NCBI GenBank assembly: GCA_965228615.1
Contig: CBDDHT010000003.1
Location: forward strand, 930,001-994,000
Length of the DNA: 64,000 bases
From: CBDDHT01 sp965228615
Lineage (GTDB): Bacteria > Pseudomonadota > Alphaproteobacteria > Rhizobiales > Methyloligellaceae
Direction of reading: 5' to 3'
Part shown: piece by piece, positions 44,313 through 51,982 of the stretch
Numbering within the stretch: the first letter of the stretch is position 1
Layout: each line of letters begins with the position of its first letter
Program-made: the position numbers and the translations under genes
Notes under the pieces: model-generated
Seen by the model: the letters and a program-made list of their open reading frames with translations, nothing else
What the model was told of the DNA's origin: nothing
Databases searched by the model: none

Positions 44313-45608
44313 TTAGCTGCTCTTGCCGCCGCACTTGCCCGTCTTGGTATTGAAGTTACCGCATTTGAGTTCGACCCAATCGGACTTCAGATCCTTTGAA
44401 CCCGGCAAATGATCAGACCAGGCATCACCTGGGACCAGACCTTCGGTCTGCCAGACGGTCTCGAACTGACCATCAGCCTGAACCTCTCCGATCAGGACCG
44501 GCTTGGTAATGTGATGATTGGGGAGCATCTCAGACATGCCGCCCGTCAAATTCGGCACTTTAACGCCGACGATTGAGTCGATCACCTTATCGGCGTCCGT
44601 GGTACCGGCTTTCTCGACGGCTTTGACCCACATGTTGAATCCTATCACATGGGCTTCCATCGGATCGTTTGTGACGCGCTTCGGATCCTTCGTGAAAGCC
44701 TTCCATTTCTCGACGAATGCAGCATTCACAGGATTGTCGACGCTTTGGAAATAGTTCCAGGCGGCAAGATGACCGACGAGCGGCTTGGTATCGATACCCG
44801 CGAGTTCTTCTTCACCGACAGAAAAGGCTACCACCGGGATGTCCTCGGCCTTGATCCCCTGGTTCGCCAGTTCTTTATAAAACGGCACATTGGCATCGCC
44901 ATTGATGGTCGATACTACGGCCGCCTTTTTGCCGGCTGCACCAAACTTCTTGATGTCGGAGACGATCGTCTGCCAGTCGGAATGTCCGAATGGCGTGTAG
45001 TTGATCATGATGTCTTTCTTCGCAACGCCTTTCGAGATCAGATAGGCCTCGAGGATCTTGTTGGTCGTGCGCGGGTAGACATAGTCGGTACCGGCCAGAA
45101 TCCAGCGTTGGACTTCTTCTTCCTTCATGAGGTAGTCGACGGCCGGGATCGCCTGCTGGTTTGGCGCCGCGCCCGTATAGAAGACATTACGCTGGCTTTC
45201 CTCGCCCTCATACTGGACGGGATAGAACAGCAGGCTATTGAGTTCCTCAAAGACCGGCAGGACAGATTTTCGCGACACCGACGTCCAGCAGCCGAAGACG
45301 GCTGCAACCTTTTCCTTGGCAATCAGTTCGCGGGCCTTTTCCGCAAAGAGTGGCCAATTGGATGCCGGGTCGACGACCACAGCCTCAAGTTTCTTGCCAA
45401 GCAGGCCACCCTTCTTGTTCTGCTCCTCGATGAGCATGAGCATGACGTCTTTTAGCGTCGTCTCGGAAATTGCCATCGTCCCGGACAGAGAATGCAGAAT
45501 GCCGACCTTGATCGTATCAGCTGCATACAATGTCGTTGACCATAAGGCTCCCAGCGCCACGGTCACAGCCGCGAGCACACTTCTCAGTCTTCCAACCTTC
45601 AAATCCAT
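44313..45608 (-). CDS. urtA: Urea ABC transporter substrate-binding protein UrtA
   Basis: A 431-residue Leu/Ile/Val-type binding protein with a signal peptide (about residues 1-29, ending TTLYA). Conserved UrtA segments are present: VGILHSLSGTMAISET, FGCWTSVSRKSVLPVFEE and FYPVQYEGEESQRNVFYTGAAPNQQ. It captures urea in the periplasm. I chose ATG 45608, which has GGAGG at proper spacing, over a GTG two codons earlier. It is the first gene of the urt-ure operon, 30 to 60 bp downstream of a sigma-54-like promoter. Confidence 0.97.
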   Translation of the reverse strand: MDLKVGRLRSVLAAVTVALGALWSTTLYAADTIKVGILHSLSGTMAISETTLKDVMLMLIEEQNKKGGLLGKKLEAVVVDPASNWPLFAEKARELIAKEKVAAVFGCWTSVSRKSVLPVFEELNSLLFYPVQYEGEESQRNVFYTGAAPNQQAIPAVDYLMKEEEVQRWILAGTDYVYPRTTNKILEAYLISKGVAKKDIMINYTPFGHSDWQTIVSDIKKFGAAGKKAAVVSTINGDANVPFYKELANQGIKAEDIPVVAFSVGEEELAGIDTKPLVGHLAAWNYFQSVDNPVNAAFVEKWKAFTKDPKRVTNDPMEAHVIGFNMWVKAVEKAGTTDADKVIDSIVGVKVPNLTGGMSEMLPNHHITKPVLIGEVQADGQFETVWQTEGLVPGDAWSDHLPGSKDLKSDWVELKCGNFNTKTGKCGGKSS

Positions 45609-45650
45609 CTCCACCTCCGAGCGTAATTCGTTAGCACTGCGTTAACGATT

Positions 45651-45667
45651 AGCAACGGCGATGCCAA
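45651..45667 (-). promoter_or_regulatory. Sigma-54 (-24/-12) type promoter for the urea operon
   Basis: On the minus strand the sequence reads TTGGCATCGCCGTTGCT. The invariant GG and GC are exactly 10 bases apart, and 12 of the 14 specified positions of the YTGGCACGRNNNTTGCW consensus match. It lies about 43 bp before the urtA ATG, giving a leader of about 30 nt. Nitrogen-regulated urea genes are often sigma-54/NtrC controlled, so this fits. Confidence 0.7.
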
Positions 45668-46010
45668 ACGGAGGTCAGCTCAGCAAGAAGACCGATAAGC
45701 TTATGATATGTATAAGAATATTTTCTCGTTTTGAACGAAACCGCATGCGGATTGCTCTGCGCCCCACATCTGTGAACGCGCCCTTGTTTTGTGCAACTGC
45801 ACAAAGACCGCCCAAACATATCGCACAGACAATATGGCGCTCACGATTTGGGCAGGAACATCTCCCAACGACTGCGACTGGCAAATATCCAGCCGTACCG
45901 CTTCCGCCAATTGCGTAACCATCGAGAGTTGAGATCTCGTAGATCGATGGTGCCAATGAGCTGTCGGCAATATGCAGAAGACGAGTGTCTTCCCACCAAC
46001 CCAACCTCGG
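45668..46010. other. Upstream region of urtA with A+T-rich stretch and dyad
   Basis: There is no open frame with coding character. An A+T-rich segment at about 45695-45735 could be an IHF-type bend, as commonly found between enhancer and sigma-54 promoter. A 16-bp dyad TTGTGCA-AC-TGCACAA lies at 45789-45804, about 150 bp upstream of the presumed start site, a plausible enhancer position, but its half-sites point the opposite way from the NtrC consensus. Confidence 0.35.
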
Positions 46011-46439
46011 TCAGTCACGCACGACCAGAACCGATTGGTTTGCATGGCGAACGACTCGAGCAGCGTTCGGACCAAGCAAATAGTCCGCTGTGGATGGCCG
46101 GTGAGAGGCCATTACAATCAAATCGCACCCCAGCTCTTCTGCGATGTTCATAATGCGTTCGTAGACGGTTCCGGAAACCGCGCGCACTTCCCCCAGCATT
46201 TCGGATGGGATATTTGCCGCGGCGAATTCATCGAGTTTTTCCTTCGAGGCTTCCAGAGCCTTGTCAGCAAAATCGGCTGGAAAAAAACTGCCGACGACGG
46301 ACATCCCATAATCGGGAATGACCGTCAGTACATGGATCTTTGCATTCGACTGCTTGGCCATATTGACCGCAGTCGAACTCAGCTTTTTCCAGGAGCTGTC
46401 GTGCTCCAGATCGATTGGAAGGAGTATGGAGTTGTACAT
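46011..46439 (-). CDS. Universal stress protein (UspA family), TRAP-linked
   Basis: A 142-residue UspA-fold protein: SILLPIDLEHDSSWKKL at the start, and ASHRPSTADYLLGPNAARVVRH, a version of the ATP-binding G-2x-G-9x-G-S/T region, near the end. It follows the TRAP permease gene by 17 bp on the same strand. UspA proteins in TRAP operons (TeaD in Halomonas is the known case) bind ATP and tune the transporter. Confidence 0.9.
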   Translation of the reverse strand: MYNSILLPIDLEHDSSWKKLSSTAVNMAKQSNAKIHVLTVIPDYGMSVVGSFFPADFADKALEASKEKLDEFAAANIPSEMLGEVRAVSGTVYERIMNIAEELGCDLIVMASHRPSTADYLLGPNAARVVRHANQSVLVVRD

Positions 46440-46456
46440 TTGAGTTCCCCTGCAGC

Positions 46457-49108
46457 TCAGGCTGCCGCTGCTGCGCGTGATTCTTCGAACTGCGGGTGAC
46501 GTCGACGCTGCAATAGAACGATCAATCCCAAGAGCAGCAATGCCGGGATGTAGAACACCTCTTTCGGCATCCGGTCTTTCGCCGTCTGGATCTTATCGAT
46601 GTAAACCGGCTGGTCCGGATCGCCCACAGTGAATTGCTCGGCAATTCGCTGCTTCAGTGCCTTGTCCTTGAAGTTCCATGCGAAGCCATCGAATACAATC
46701 TTCCCATCTTCCTCCAACAGGGTGTAGCCGGCCGCTTCGAAGCGCGCCTCGCCATCGTCCGTCTTCTTGCCGAGATTCACCGCAACGCTCGTATTGTTCG
46801 TCTTGGACGCGTCGAAAGCCGGACCAACGAGCCGCAATCGAACCTCGCTATTCTCAGGCAACGAACTCGCCAGCTTGAACGCTTCCGTTCCCGGTGATTC
46901 ATTGTAGGGTGGATCCATTTGATCAAGCCAGAATCCCGGCCTGAACAGAGTGAAGGCGATGAGCAGGAGCGCAACGGATTCCCACGCTCTGCTCTTCGAG
47001 AAGAACCACCCCTGTGTCGCCGCCGCGAATAACATCATGGCGATGGTCGCGATGATGAACACCACAATAGCCTTCGGCAGGGAAACATTGATCAGCAGCA
47101 GTTCCGTATTGAACAGGAACAGGAATGGCAACAACGCCGTCCTGATGTCATAGGCAAAGCCCTGCAGGCCTGTCTGGATCGGATCGCCCTTGGAAATTGC
47201 CGCGGCGGCATATGCCGCAAGCCCCACCGGAGGCGTATCGTCGGCAAGAATGCCAAAATAGAAGACGAAGAGGTGAACGGCTACCAATGGCAGGATCAGC
47301 CCTGATTTGGCGCCGAGCGTGATAATCACCGGAGCCATGAGACTGGACACGACCAGATAGTTCGCGGTCGTCGGAAGGCCCATCCCGAGGATCAGACTCA
47401 TGATTGCAACCAGGATCAGCATGATCATCAGATTGCCGCCGGACAGGGTCTCGACCAGATCACCGACCATGGCATGAGCGCCGGTCAGCGAAACCGCACC
47501 GACGATGATGCCTGCCGCTGCCGTCGCAATACCGATCGAGATCATGTTGCGGGCACCGGATATCATCCCGTCGGTCCACTCGGACACGCCCCGGCCGAAC
47601 TGTTCGCCAATCCTCAAATCGCCTCGGAAGATGCCTTTGATCACATGTTGGGTGAGCGCAATGAAACTCATGGCAAGGCAGGCGAAGAATGCCGCCAATG
47701 CCGGCGACAACCGATCGGGTGTCGGTAGAATGCACCAGAGCAGAATCACGATCGGCAAGATGAAATAGAGGCCCGTCCATGCGGTATCCGCCGCTTTCGG
47801 CAACTCGAGCATCGGGGCTTCCGGATCGTCCTGTTCCAGATCCGGACGCCTGGCGGCAAACCAGGCCAGGGCAAGATATGCGAAGGCACAAATCACGATG
47901 ACGACTGTCAGGGATATACCCGGTATCGTCGCGTTGACCCAAGCCAGCAGATAATAAACACCGGAGAAGAGAAGCAACGTAAAGAACGTGCCAGTCACAA
48001 GACCCAGGATCTTCTGCGCCAGTGTCTTGGTGGACGGATGCGGCGGAAGACCCTGCAGGTTCAGCTTACATGCCTCGATATGCACGATGTAGATCAGGGC
48101 GATGTAGGAAACGATTGCCGGTATCAGCGCATGTTTCAAAAGCGTGGTGTACTCAATCCCCGTGAACTCGGCGATCAGGAATGCAGCAGCCCCCATTACG
48201 GGTGGCATCAACTGACCATTGGTCGATGAAGCAACCTCAACGGCACCCGCTTTCTCAGGCGAGAAACCGGTGCGTTTCATCAGCGGGATGGTGAATGTTC
48301 CGGTCGTTACCGTGTTTGCAATCGAAGACCCGGAATAGAGTCCACTCAATGCGGACGCAATGACGGCCGCCTTGGCCGGCCCGCCCTTCAAGTGGCCCAA
48401 AAGGGCAAAAGCAATCTTGATGAAATAGCCGCCCGCGCCCGCCTTCTCGAGAATGGAACCGAACAGCACAAAAAGAAAGATCATCTGGGTGGAGACCGCC
48501 AGAGGTTTCCCGAAGACGCCCTCCTCCTGCATCCAGAAATGCCAGGTCCCTTTGACGAAAGACGCGCCACCCCAGTTTCCACCGCCGATGAAGGCATAGG
48601 CCGCCAAAGCACCCGCAACGATAACGAGCGGCAATCCAAGTGAGCGATATATAGAAAAAACGAGTACGCCGATGCCGATCATGGCCAGCGTCATGTCGGT
48701 AGAGATTCTGGAATGCGAAAAATCGCCGGCGCGGTCGGCGATATTCGAGTCCATGATGATCATGTAGAGGAGCGATGAACAGCCAAGCGCAAGGATCAAC
48801 CAGTCATACCAGGGTATCCGGTTGCGGGCGCTCGACTTCAGCAATGGGAAGGCAAGCGTCGCCAGCACAATGGCAAACAGCAGATGTATTTTTCGCGAAA
48901 TGGACAAATTGCCGATGAATTGGAAAAAATCGATTTTTGTTGCGACCGTCAGCGTCGACGGAAGTGGCGATGAGATATAGAGCTGATAAAGAGCCCAAAC
49001 AAAACAGATGGTCGGGATCAGATATTTTGCCCAGCCAACCGGATTGCGCGCACCCGATTCCACTTGTGCGACGAGTTCATCTGCTTTTGATAGAGTTTCT
49101 TCAGCCAC
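46457..49108 (-). CDS. TRAP transporter permease, fused 4TM/12TM (TAXI type)
   Basis: A protein of about 883 residues that joins the small (4TM) and large (12TM) TRAP membrane subunits. It is characterised by SGLYSGSSIANTVTTGTFTIPLMKRTG and GMGLPTTANYLVVSSL, followed by a C-terminal soluble part (about residues 700-850) of the type found on alphaproteobacterial fused TRAPs, then a final membrane helix. It imports an organic acid or amino acid using a sodium gradient. I prefer GTG 49108, preceded by GGGAGAGA, over GTG 49138. Confidence 0.94.
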   Translation of the reverse strand: MAEETLSKADELVAQVESGARNPVGWAKYLIPTICFVWALYQLYISSPLPSTLTVATKIDFFQFIGNLSISRKIHLLFAIVLATLAFPLLKSSARNRIPWYDWLILALGCSSLLYMIIMDSNIADRAGDFSHSRISTDMTLAMIGIGVLVFSIYRSLGLPLVIVAGALAAYAFIGGGNWGGASFVKGTWHFWMQEEGVFGKPLAVSTQMIFLFVLFGSILEKAGAGGYFIKIAFALLGHLKGGPAKAAVIASALSGLYSGSSIANTVTTGTFTIPLMKRTGFSPEKAGAVEVASSTNGQLMPPVMGAAAFLIAEFTGIEYTTLLKHALIPAIVSYIALIYIVHIEACKLNLQGLPPHPSTKTLAQKILGLVTGTFFTLLLFSGVYYLLAWVNATIPGISLTVVIVICAFAYLALAWFAARRPDLEQDDPEAPMLELPKAADTAWTGLYFILPIVILLWCILPTPDRLSPALAAFFACLAMSFIALTQHVIKGIFRGDLRIGEQFGRGVSEWTDGMISGARNMISIGIATAAAGIIVGAVSLTGAHAMVGDLVETLSGGNLMIMLILVAIMSLILGMGLPTTANYLVVSSLMAPVIITLGAKSGLILPLVAVHLFVFYFGILADDTPPVGLAAYAAAAISKGDPIQTGLQGFAYDIRTALLPFLFLFNTELLLINVSLPKAIVVFIIATIAMMLFAAATQGWFFSKSRAWESVALLLIAFTLFRPGFWLDQMDPPYNESPGTEAFKLASSLPENSEVRLRLVGPAFDASKTNNTSVAVNLGKKTDDGEARFEAAGYTLLEEDGKIVFDGFAWNFKDKALKQRIAEQFTVGDPDQPVYIDKIQTAKDRMPKEVFYIPALLLLGLIVLLQRRRHPQFEESRAAAAA

Positions 49109-49209
49109 AATCTCTCTCCCATGAGCATCGCGAAACACACGATGCTTCTCCCCACCTTGGACTGCTATCTAGAAATCAAACTGAATTTCCTGTCCGTTCA
49201 TAGTGTCGA

Positions 49210-49247
49210 GATAAAAATAAAAACGGGAAGGCAAGTGCCTTCCCGTT
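49210..49247 (-). terminator. Terminator after the TAXI binding-protein gene
   Basis: A stem of 11-12 bp (ACGGGAAGGC/GCCTTCCCGT) followed on the minus strand by TTTTTATTTTTA. It lies between the solute-binding-protein gene and the permease gene, so most transcripts would end here and read-through would supply the permease. Confidence 0.85.
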
Positions 49248-49262
49248 ATGCGGTTCAGATGA

Positions 49263-50231
49263 CTACATCCAACCTTTTTCTTTGTAATATTTGACTGCGC
49301 CGGCATGAAGCGGAGCGGACAGCCCGTCCTTGATCATTTCTGCGGGCTTCAGATGCTTGAATGCGGGATGCAGTTTCTTGAAGCGGTCGATGTTCTCGAA
49401 AACCGCCTTGACGACTTCGTAGACGACCTTCTCCGGAACATCGGCACTGGAGACGAACGTCGCGCCGACACCAAATGTGTTGATGTCTTCCTTGTTGTTG
49501 TACATGCCTGCCGGGATGACAGCCTTCCGGTAGTACGGTGTCTTTTCAACCAGCTTTTCGATCTCAGGCGAAATCCCGTGCACGAGGTGCGATGCGCAGG
49601 ACGCAATGGATTCCTGCGTCAATGCGGACGGATGCCCGACCAGCCAGAAGTAGGCATCAAGCTTGCCGTCACAAACCGCAGCCGAAGTTTCCGAAGACTT
49701 CATGCCGGCAGCCAACGCCAGATCACCGCGTTTCCAGCCAAGCGCGCCTTCAATCACTTCCCAAGTGCCGCGCGTACCGGAACCCGGGTTACCGATGTTC
49801 ACGCGCTTACCTTTAAGGTCGAGGATCGTTTTGATCTTGGCGTCATCACGCGCGATGATCGTCACAGGCTCAGGATGGACCGAGAATACGGCACGAAGTT
49901 TTTCGAACTTGCCTTTGTCCTTGAACTTCGACGTCCCGTTATAGGCGTGATACTGCCAGTCCGACTGTGCGACACCAAACTGCAATTCGCCAGCACGGAT
50001 CGTGTTGATGTTGAAGATCGAACCGCCCGTCGACTCTGCCGAGCAACGAATGCCGTGCTTTTTGCGCCCTTTGTTGACAAGGCGGCAAATCGCGCCACCG
50101 GTCGGATAGTAGACGCCGGTAACACCGCCGGTTCCAATGGAAACGAACTGTTGTTCGGCCACTACCGGGGTGGAAAGAAAAGCCGCGCCCGCCGCCAGCA
50201 GAATTCCGGTGGCTTTGAGTGACTGCTTCAT
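49263..50231 (-). CDS. TRAP solute-binding protein, TAXI family
   Basis: A 322-residue exported protein (signal peptide residues 1-25, ending TPVVAEQ) with the TAXI family core QFVSIGTGGVTGVYYPTGGAICRLVN and the NTIRAGELQFGVAQSDW segment. Ligands of TAXI proteins are often glutamate or 2-oxo acids; no prediction is possible here. ATG 50231 opens the signal peptide. It is the first gene of the TRAP set. Confidence 0.95.
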   Translation of the reverse strand: MKQSLKATGILLAAGAAFLSTPVVAEQQFVSIGTGGVTGVYYPTGGAICRLVNKGRKKHGIRCSAESTGGSIFNINTIRAGELQFGVAQSDWQYHAYNGTSKFKDKGKFEKLRAVFSVHPEPVTIIARDDAKIKTILDLKGKRVNIGNPGSGTRGTWEVIEGALGWKRGDLALAAGMKSSETSAAVCDGKLDAYFWLVGHPSALTQESIASCASHLVHGISPEIEKLVEKTPYYRKAVIPAGMYNNKEDINTFGVGATFVSSADVPEKVVYEVVKAVFENIDRFKKLHPAFKHLKPAEMIKDGLSAPLHAGAVKYYKEKGWM

Positions 50232-50940
50232 AAAACTTCTCCCTTGATCGCTACTACAGAACATTTTCTTTGTTGATTCCATCGCTCATGCATTTCCTTG
50301 ACTAGAGCGTTTAAGGCGCGTGGGACCTGTCGAACCTATTGACGCGATGCATGTCCTACAGACCTATTGCATTTAAGCCTTCTCCCTTGACTACGTAAAG
50401 TTCCGATAATGGAGAGCGCGTTGGTCCTTCGTCTCATTGCAACTCAGAAAAGTGTACCTAGCCCGGATTTCTCACACTGCTGTGGATCGTCATCGCGTCA
50501 TGCGGGAGCGTTGCACTAGGAAAGCGTCGAAAAGCGTAGCCTGAGCTACGGTTGAGAGGCTTGACGACGCGGGCGGCCCGCCTGACGCGATGACGACCGC
50601 AGCAGTGTGAGAAGTCCGGGCTAGCCGAGGCCGAAATAGTTTCACACCAGACATGACCGGTTGCCTCAACGCTTAATCTCAGCGCTGCAATTTGCGTTAA
50701 CCACGATGGAAGGATACGCCTGAGACACTGGTGGCAGAGCGCCATTCGACCCGTTCTGCCTGAGCAAGAGCATGCCTGAGCATCTGCAGTCACATTTCTA
50801 AACTTGCTTCTCAGGGCGATGTCGTAGGCTCCACTTTGATCTAGCACAGGGTTCGCAGATTGGCGCTCATTCTATGATTGGCGGGATCGACCGGCAGCAA
50901 GTCGGCGACGCATCATCTACCAGCCCGGAGTCGGAACCTT
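50232..50940. other. Large intergenic gap with dyad element
   Basis: About 700 bp between the TAXI gene (minus) and the CBS gene (plus). It contains the 167-bp dyad element at 50458-50624. Apparent open frames across it are translations of that repeat and lack coding features. The rest shows nothing clear beyond presumed promoters. Confidence 0.5.
50458..50624. repeat. 167-bp dyad element with CTAGCCCGGA ends
   Basis: Terminal arms of about 48 bp (50458-50505 and 50577-50624) are nearly exact inverted repeats: CTAGCCCGGA at one end, TCCGGGCTAG at the other, with CTCACACTGCTG and CATCGCGTCA inside. An inner small hairpin (CGTAGC-CTGA-GCTACG) lies at about 50538-50553. The size and structure fit a MITE-like or extended-REP intergenic element. 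No transposase is present. Confidence 0.7.
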
Positions 50941-51372
50941 ATGACAATCAAGATTGCGGATCTCATGGCAAAACGTGTCATCTCGGCGACCCCGCACCAA
51001 TCCGTTGCGCATGTCCGCAAGCTTTTGGAGCGAAACAGAGTGCATGCAGTGCCGGTCGTCGGCCCGGATATGGAAGCCGTTGGAATCGTATCTTCAACTG
51101 ACCTGGCGCGCCGCCTGAAAGATGAGACGCCCATCCGCCGGGTGATGAGTACCGAGGTCAAGACGATTCCAGCCTACAATCCGGTCAGTGCCGCCGCGCG
51201 CGCCATGCGCCGCGGGAAAATCCATCATCTTGTCGTCACCCACGAAAAGCAGGTTATCGGCATGCTCAGTTCGTTCGACCTCCTCAAACTCGTCGAGGAC
51301 AAACGCTTCACCGCCAAGAATATTGCGAAGAAAGACGCTAAATCCGGGCGCAAAGCGCAAAAAAGACCCTAA
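50941..51372 (+). CDS. CBS-domain pair protein
   Basis: A 143-residue protein consisting of two CBS motifs (IADLMAKRVISATPHQSVAHVRKLL...GIVSSTDLARRL; IRRVMSTEVKTIPAYNPVSAA...GMLSSFDLLKLVED) and a Lys-rich tail. CBS pairs bind adenine nucleotides and act as energy or redox sensors, here as a stand-alone protein. The ATG at 50941 begins directly before the first motif. Confidence 0.9.
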   Translation: MTIKIADLMAKRVISATPHQSVAHVRKLLERNRVHAVPVVGPDMEAVGIVSSTDLARRLKDETPIRRVMSTEVKTIPAYNPVSAAARAMRRGKIHHLVVTHEKQVIGMLSSFDLLKLVEDKRFTAKNIAKKDAKSGRKAQKRP

Positions 51373-51452
51373 AATTCCATCAGGCCGGATTTTGGTCGCC
51401 GGCTCAGTCCAATCTAGATCTGCTTCTTGGCAGTGCCAACGAGCCGCTGGCA

Positions 51453-51764
51453 TTAGCTCCCTTCCATAACCGGCCTTAGAAACTGCCGGTCGTACCGGCG
51501 AATGCACTGTGTGTCCGCGGCAAACTTGAAGGTCGCCAAACATTCGGCATCGTTCATGCTGGCAATCCGATACTGCTCGTAGTCCGCAAGAGACGGAAAC
51601 GAGAACAGGGCAACAGCCAGGTCGTTCGCACTCTCGTGGGGTAGAAAATAGCCGTGATGCGTCCCGCCAAACCGTACGACGAGCGTGATCCATCGCTTTG
51701 CATACTCTTCGAACTCAGAAACCTTGCTAGGGTCGATCTCATAAGTGAGATAGCAGGTGATCAT
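51453..51764 (-). CDS. NIPSNAP-family protein
   Basis: A 103-residue ferredoxin-like alpha/beta-barrel protein: MITCYLTYEIDPSKVSEFEEYAKRW, then GGTHHGYFLPHESANDLAVALFSFPSLADYEQYR, matching the NIPSNAP pattern. The function of bacterial members is unclear. I chose ATG 51764, the natural family start; the open frame continues upstream without coding character. Confidence 0.88.
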   Translation of the reverse strand: MITCYLTYEIDPSKVSEFEEYAKRWITLVVRFGGTHHGYFLPHESANDLAVALFSFPSLADYEQYRIASMNDAECLATFKFAADTQCIRRYDRQFLRPVMEGS

Positions 51765-51982
51765 CGGACAACTCTCCAATTCGATGCTTAGCCAAATACC
51801 CATCCGGGTCATCACGCTATGAATGGCACAAGCTTTTGTTTCTTGAAATCGACCTGTGGAGAGCGCCGAGCAATTGATCTCGCCCATCGGCAGCAGGCAA
51901 AATCCTCCAGCAATGCCGTCCGAGCGATAATGCGGCGAAGAGTGGGCAATGAAGAGCGACGGGACAACGCAGGGATAGACCA

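Noticed and set aside
45789..45804. NtrC enhancer site upstream of urtA
   Set aside because: The dyad reads TTGTGCA-AC-TGCACAA, whereas the NtrC consensus has GCAC first and GTGC second with a longer spacer. It is kept only as an unnamed dyad.
50458..50847. 129-codon minus-strand frame over the dyad element
   Set aside because: Most of it is translation of the inverted repeat; there is no ribosome site and no family resemblance.
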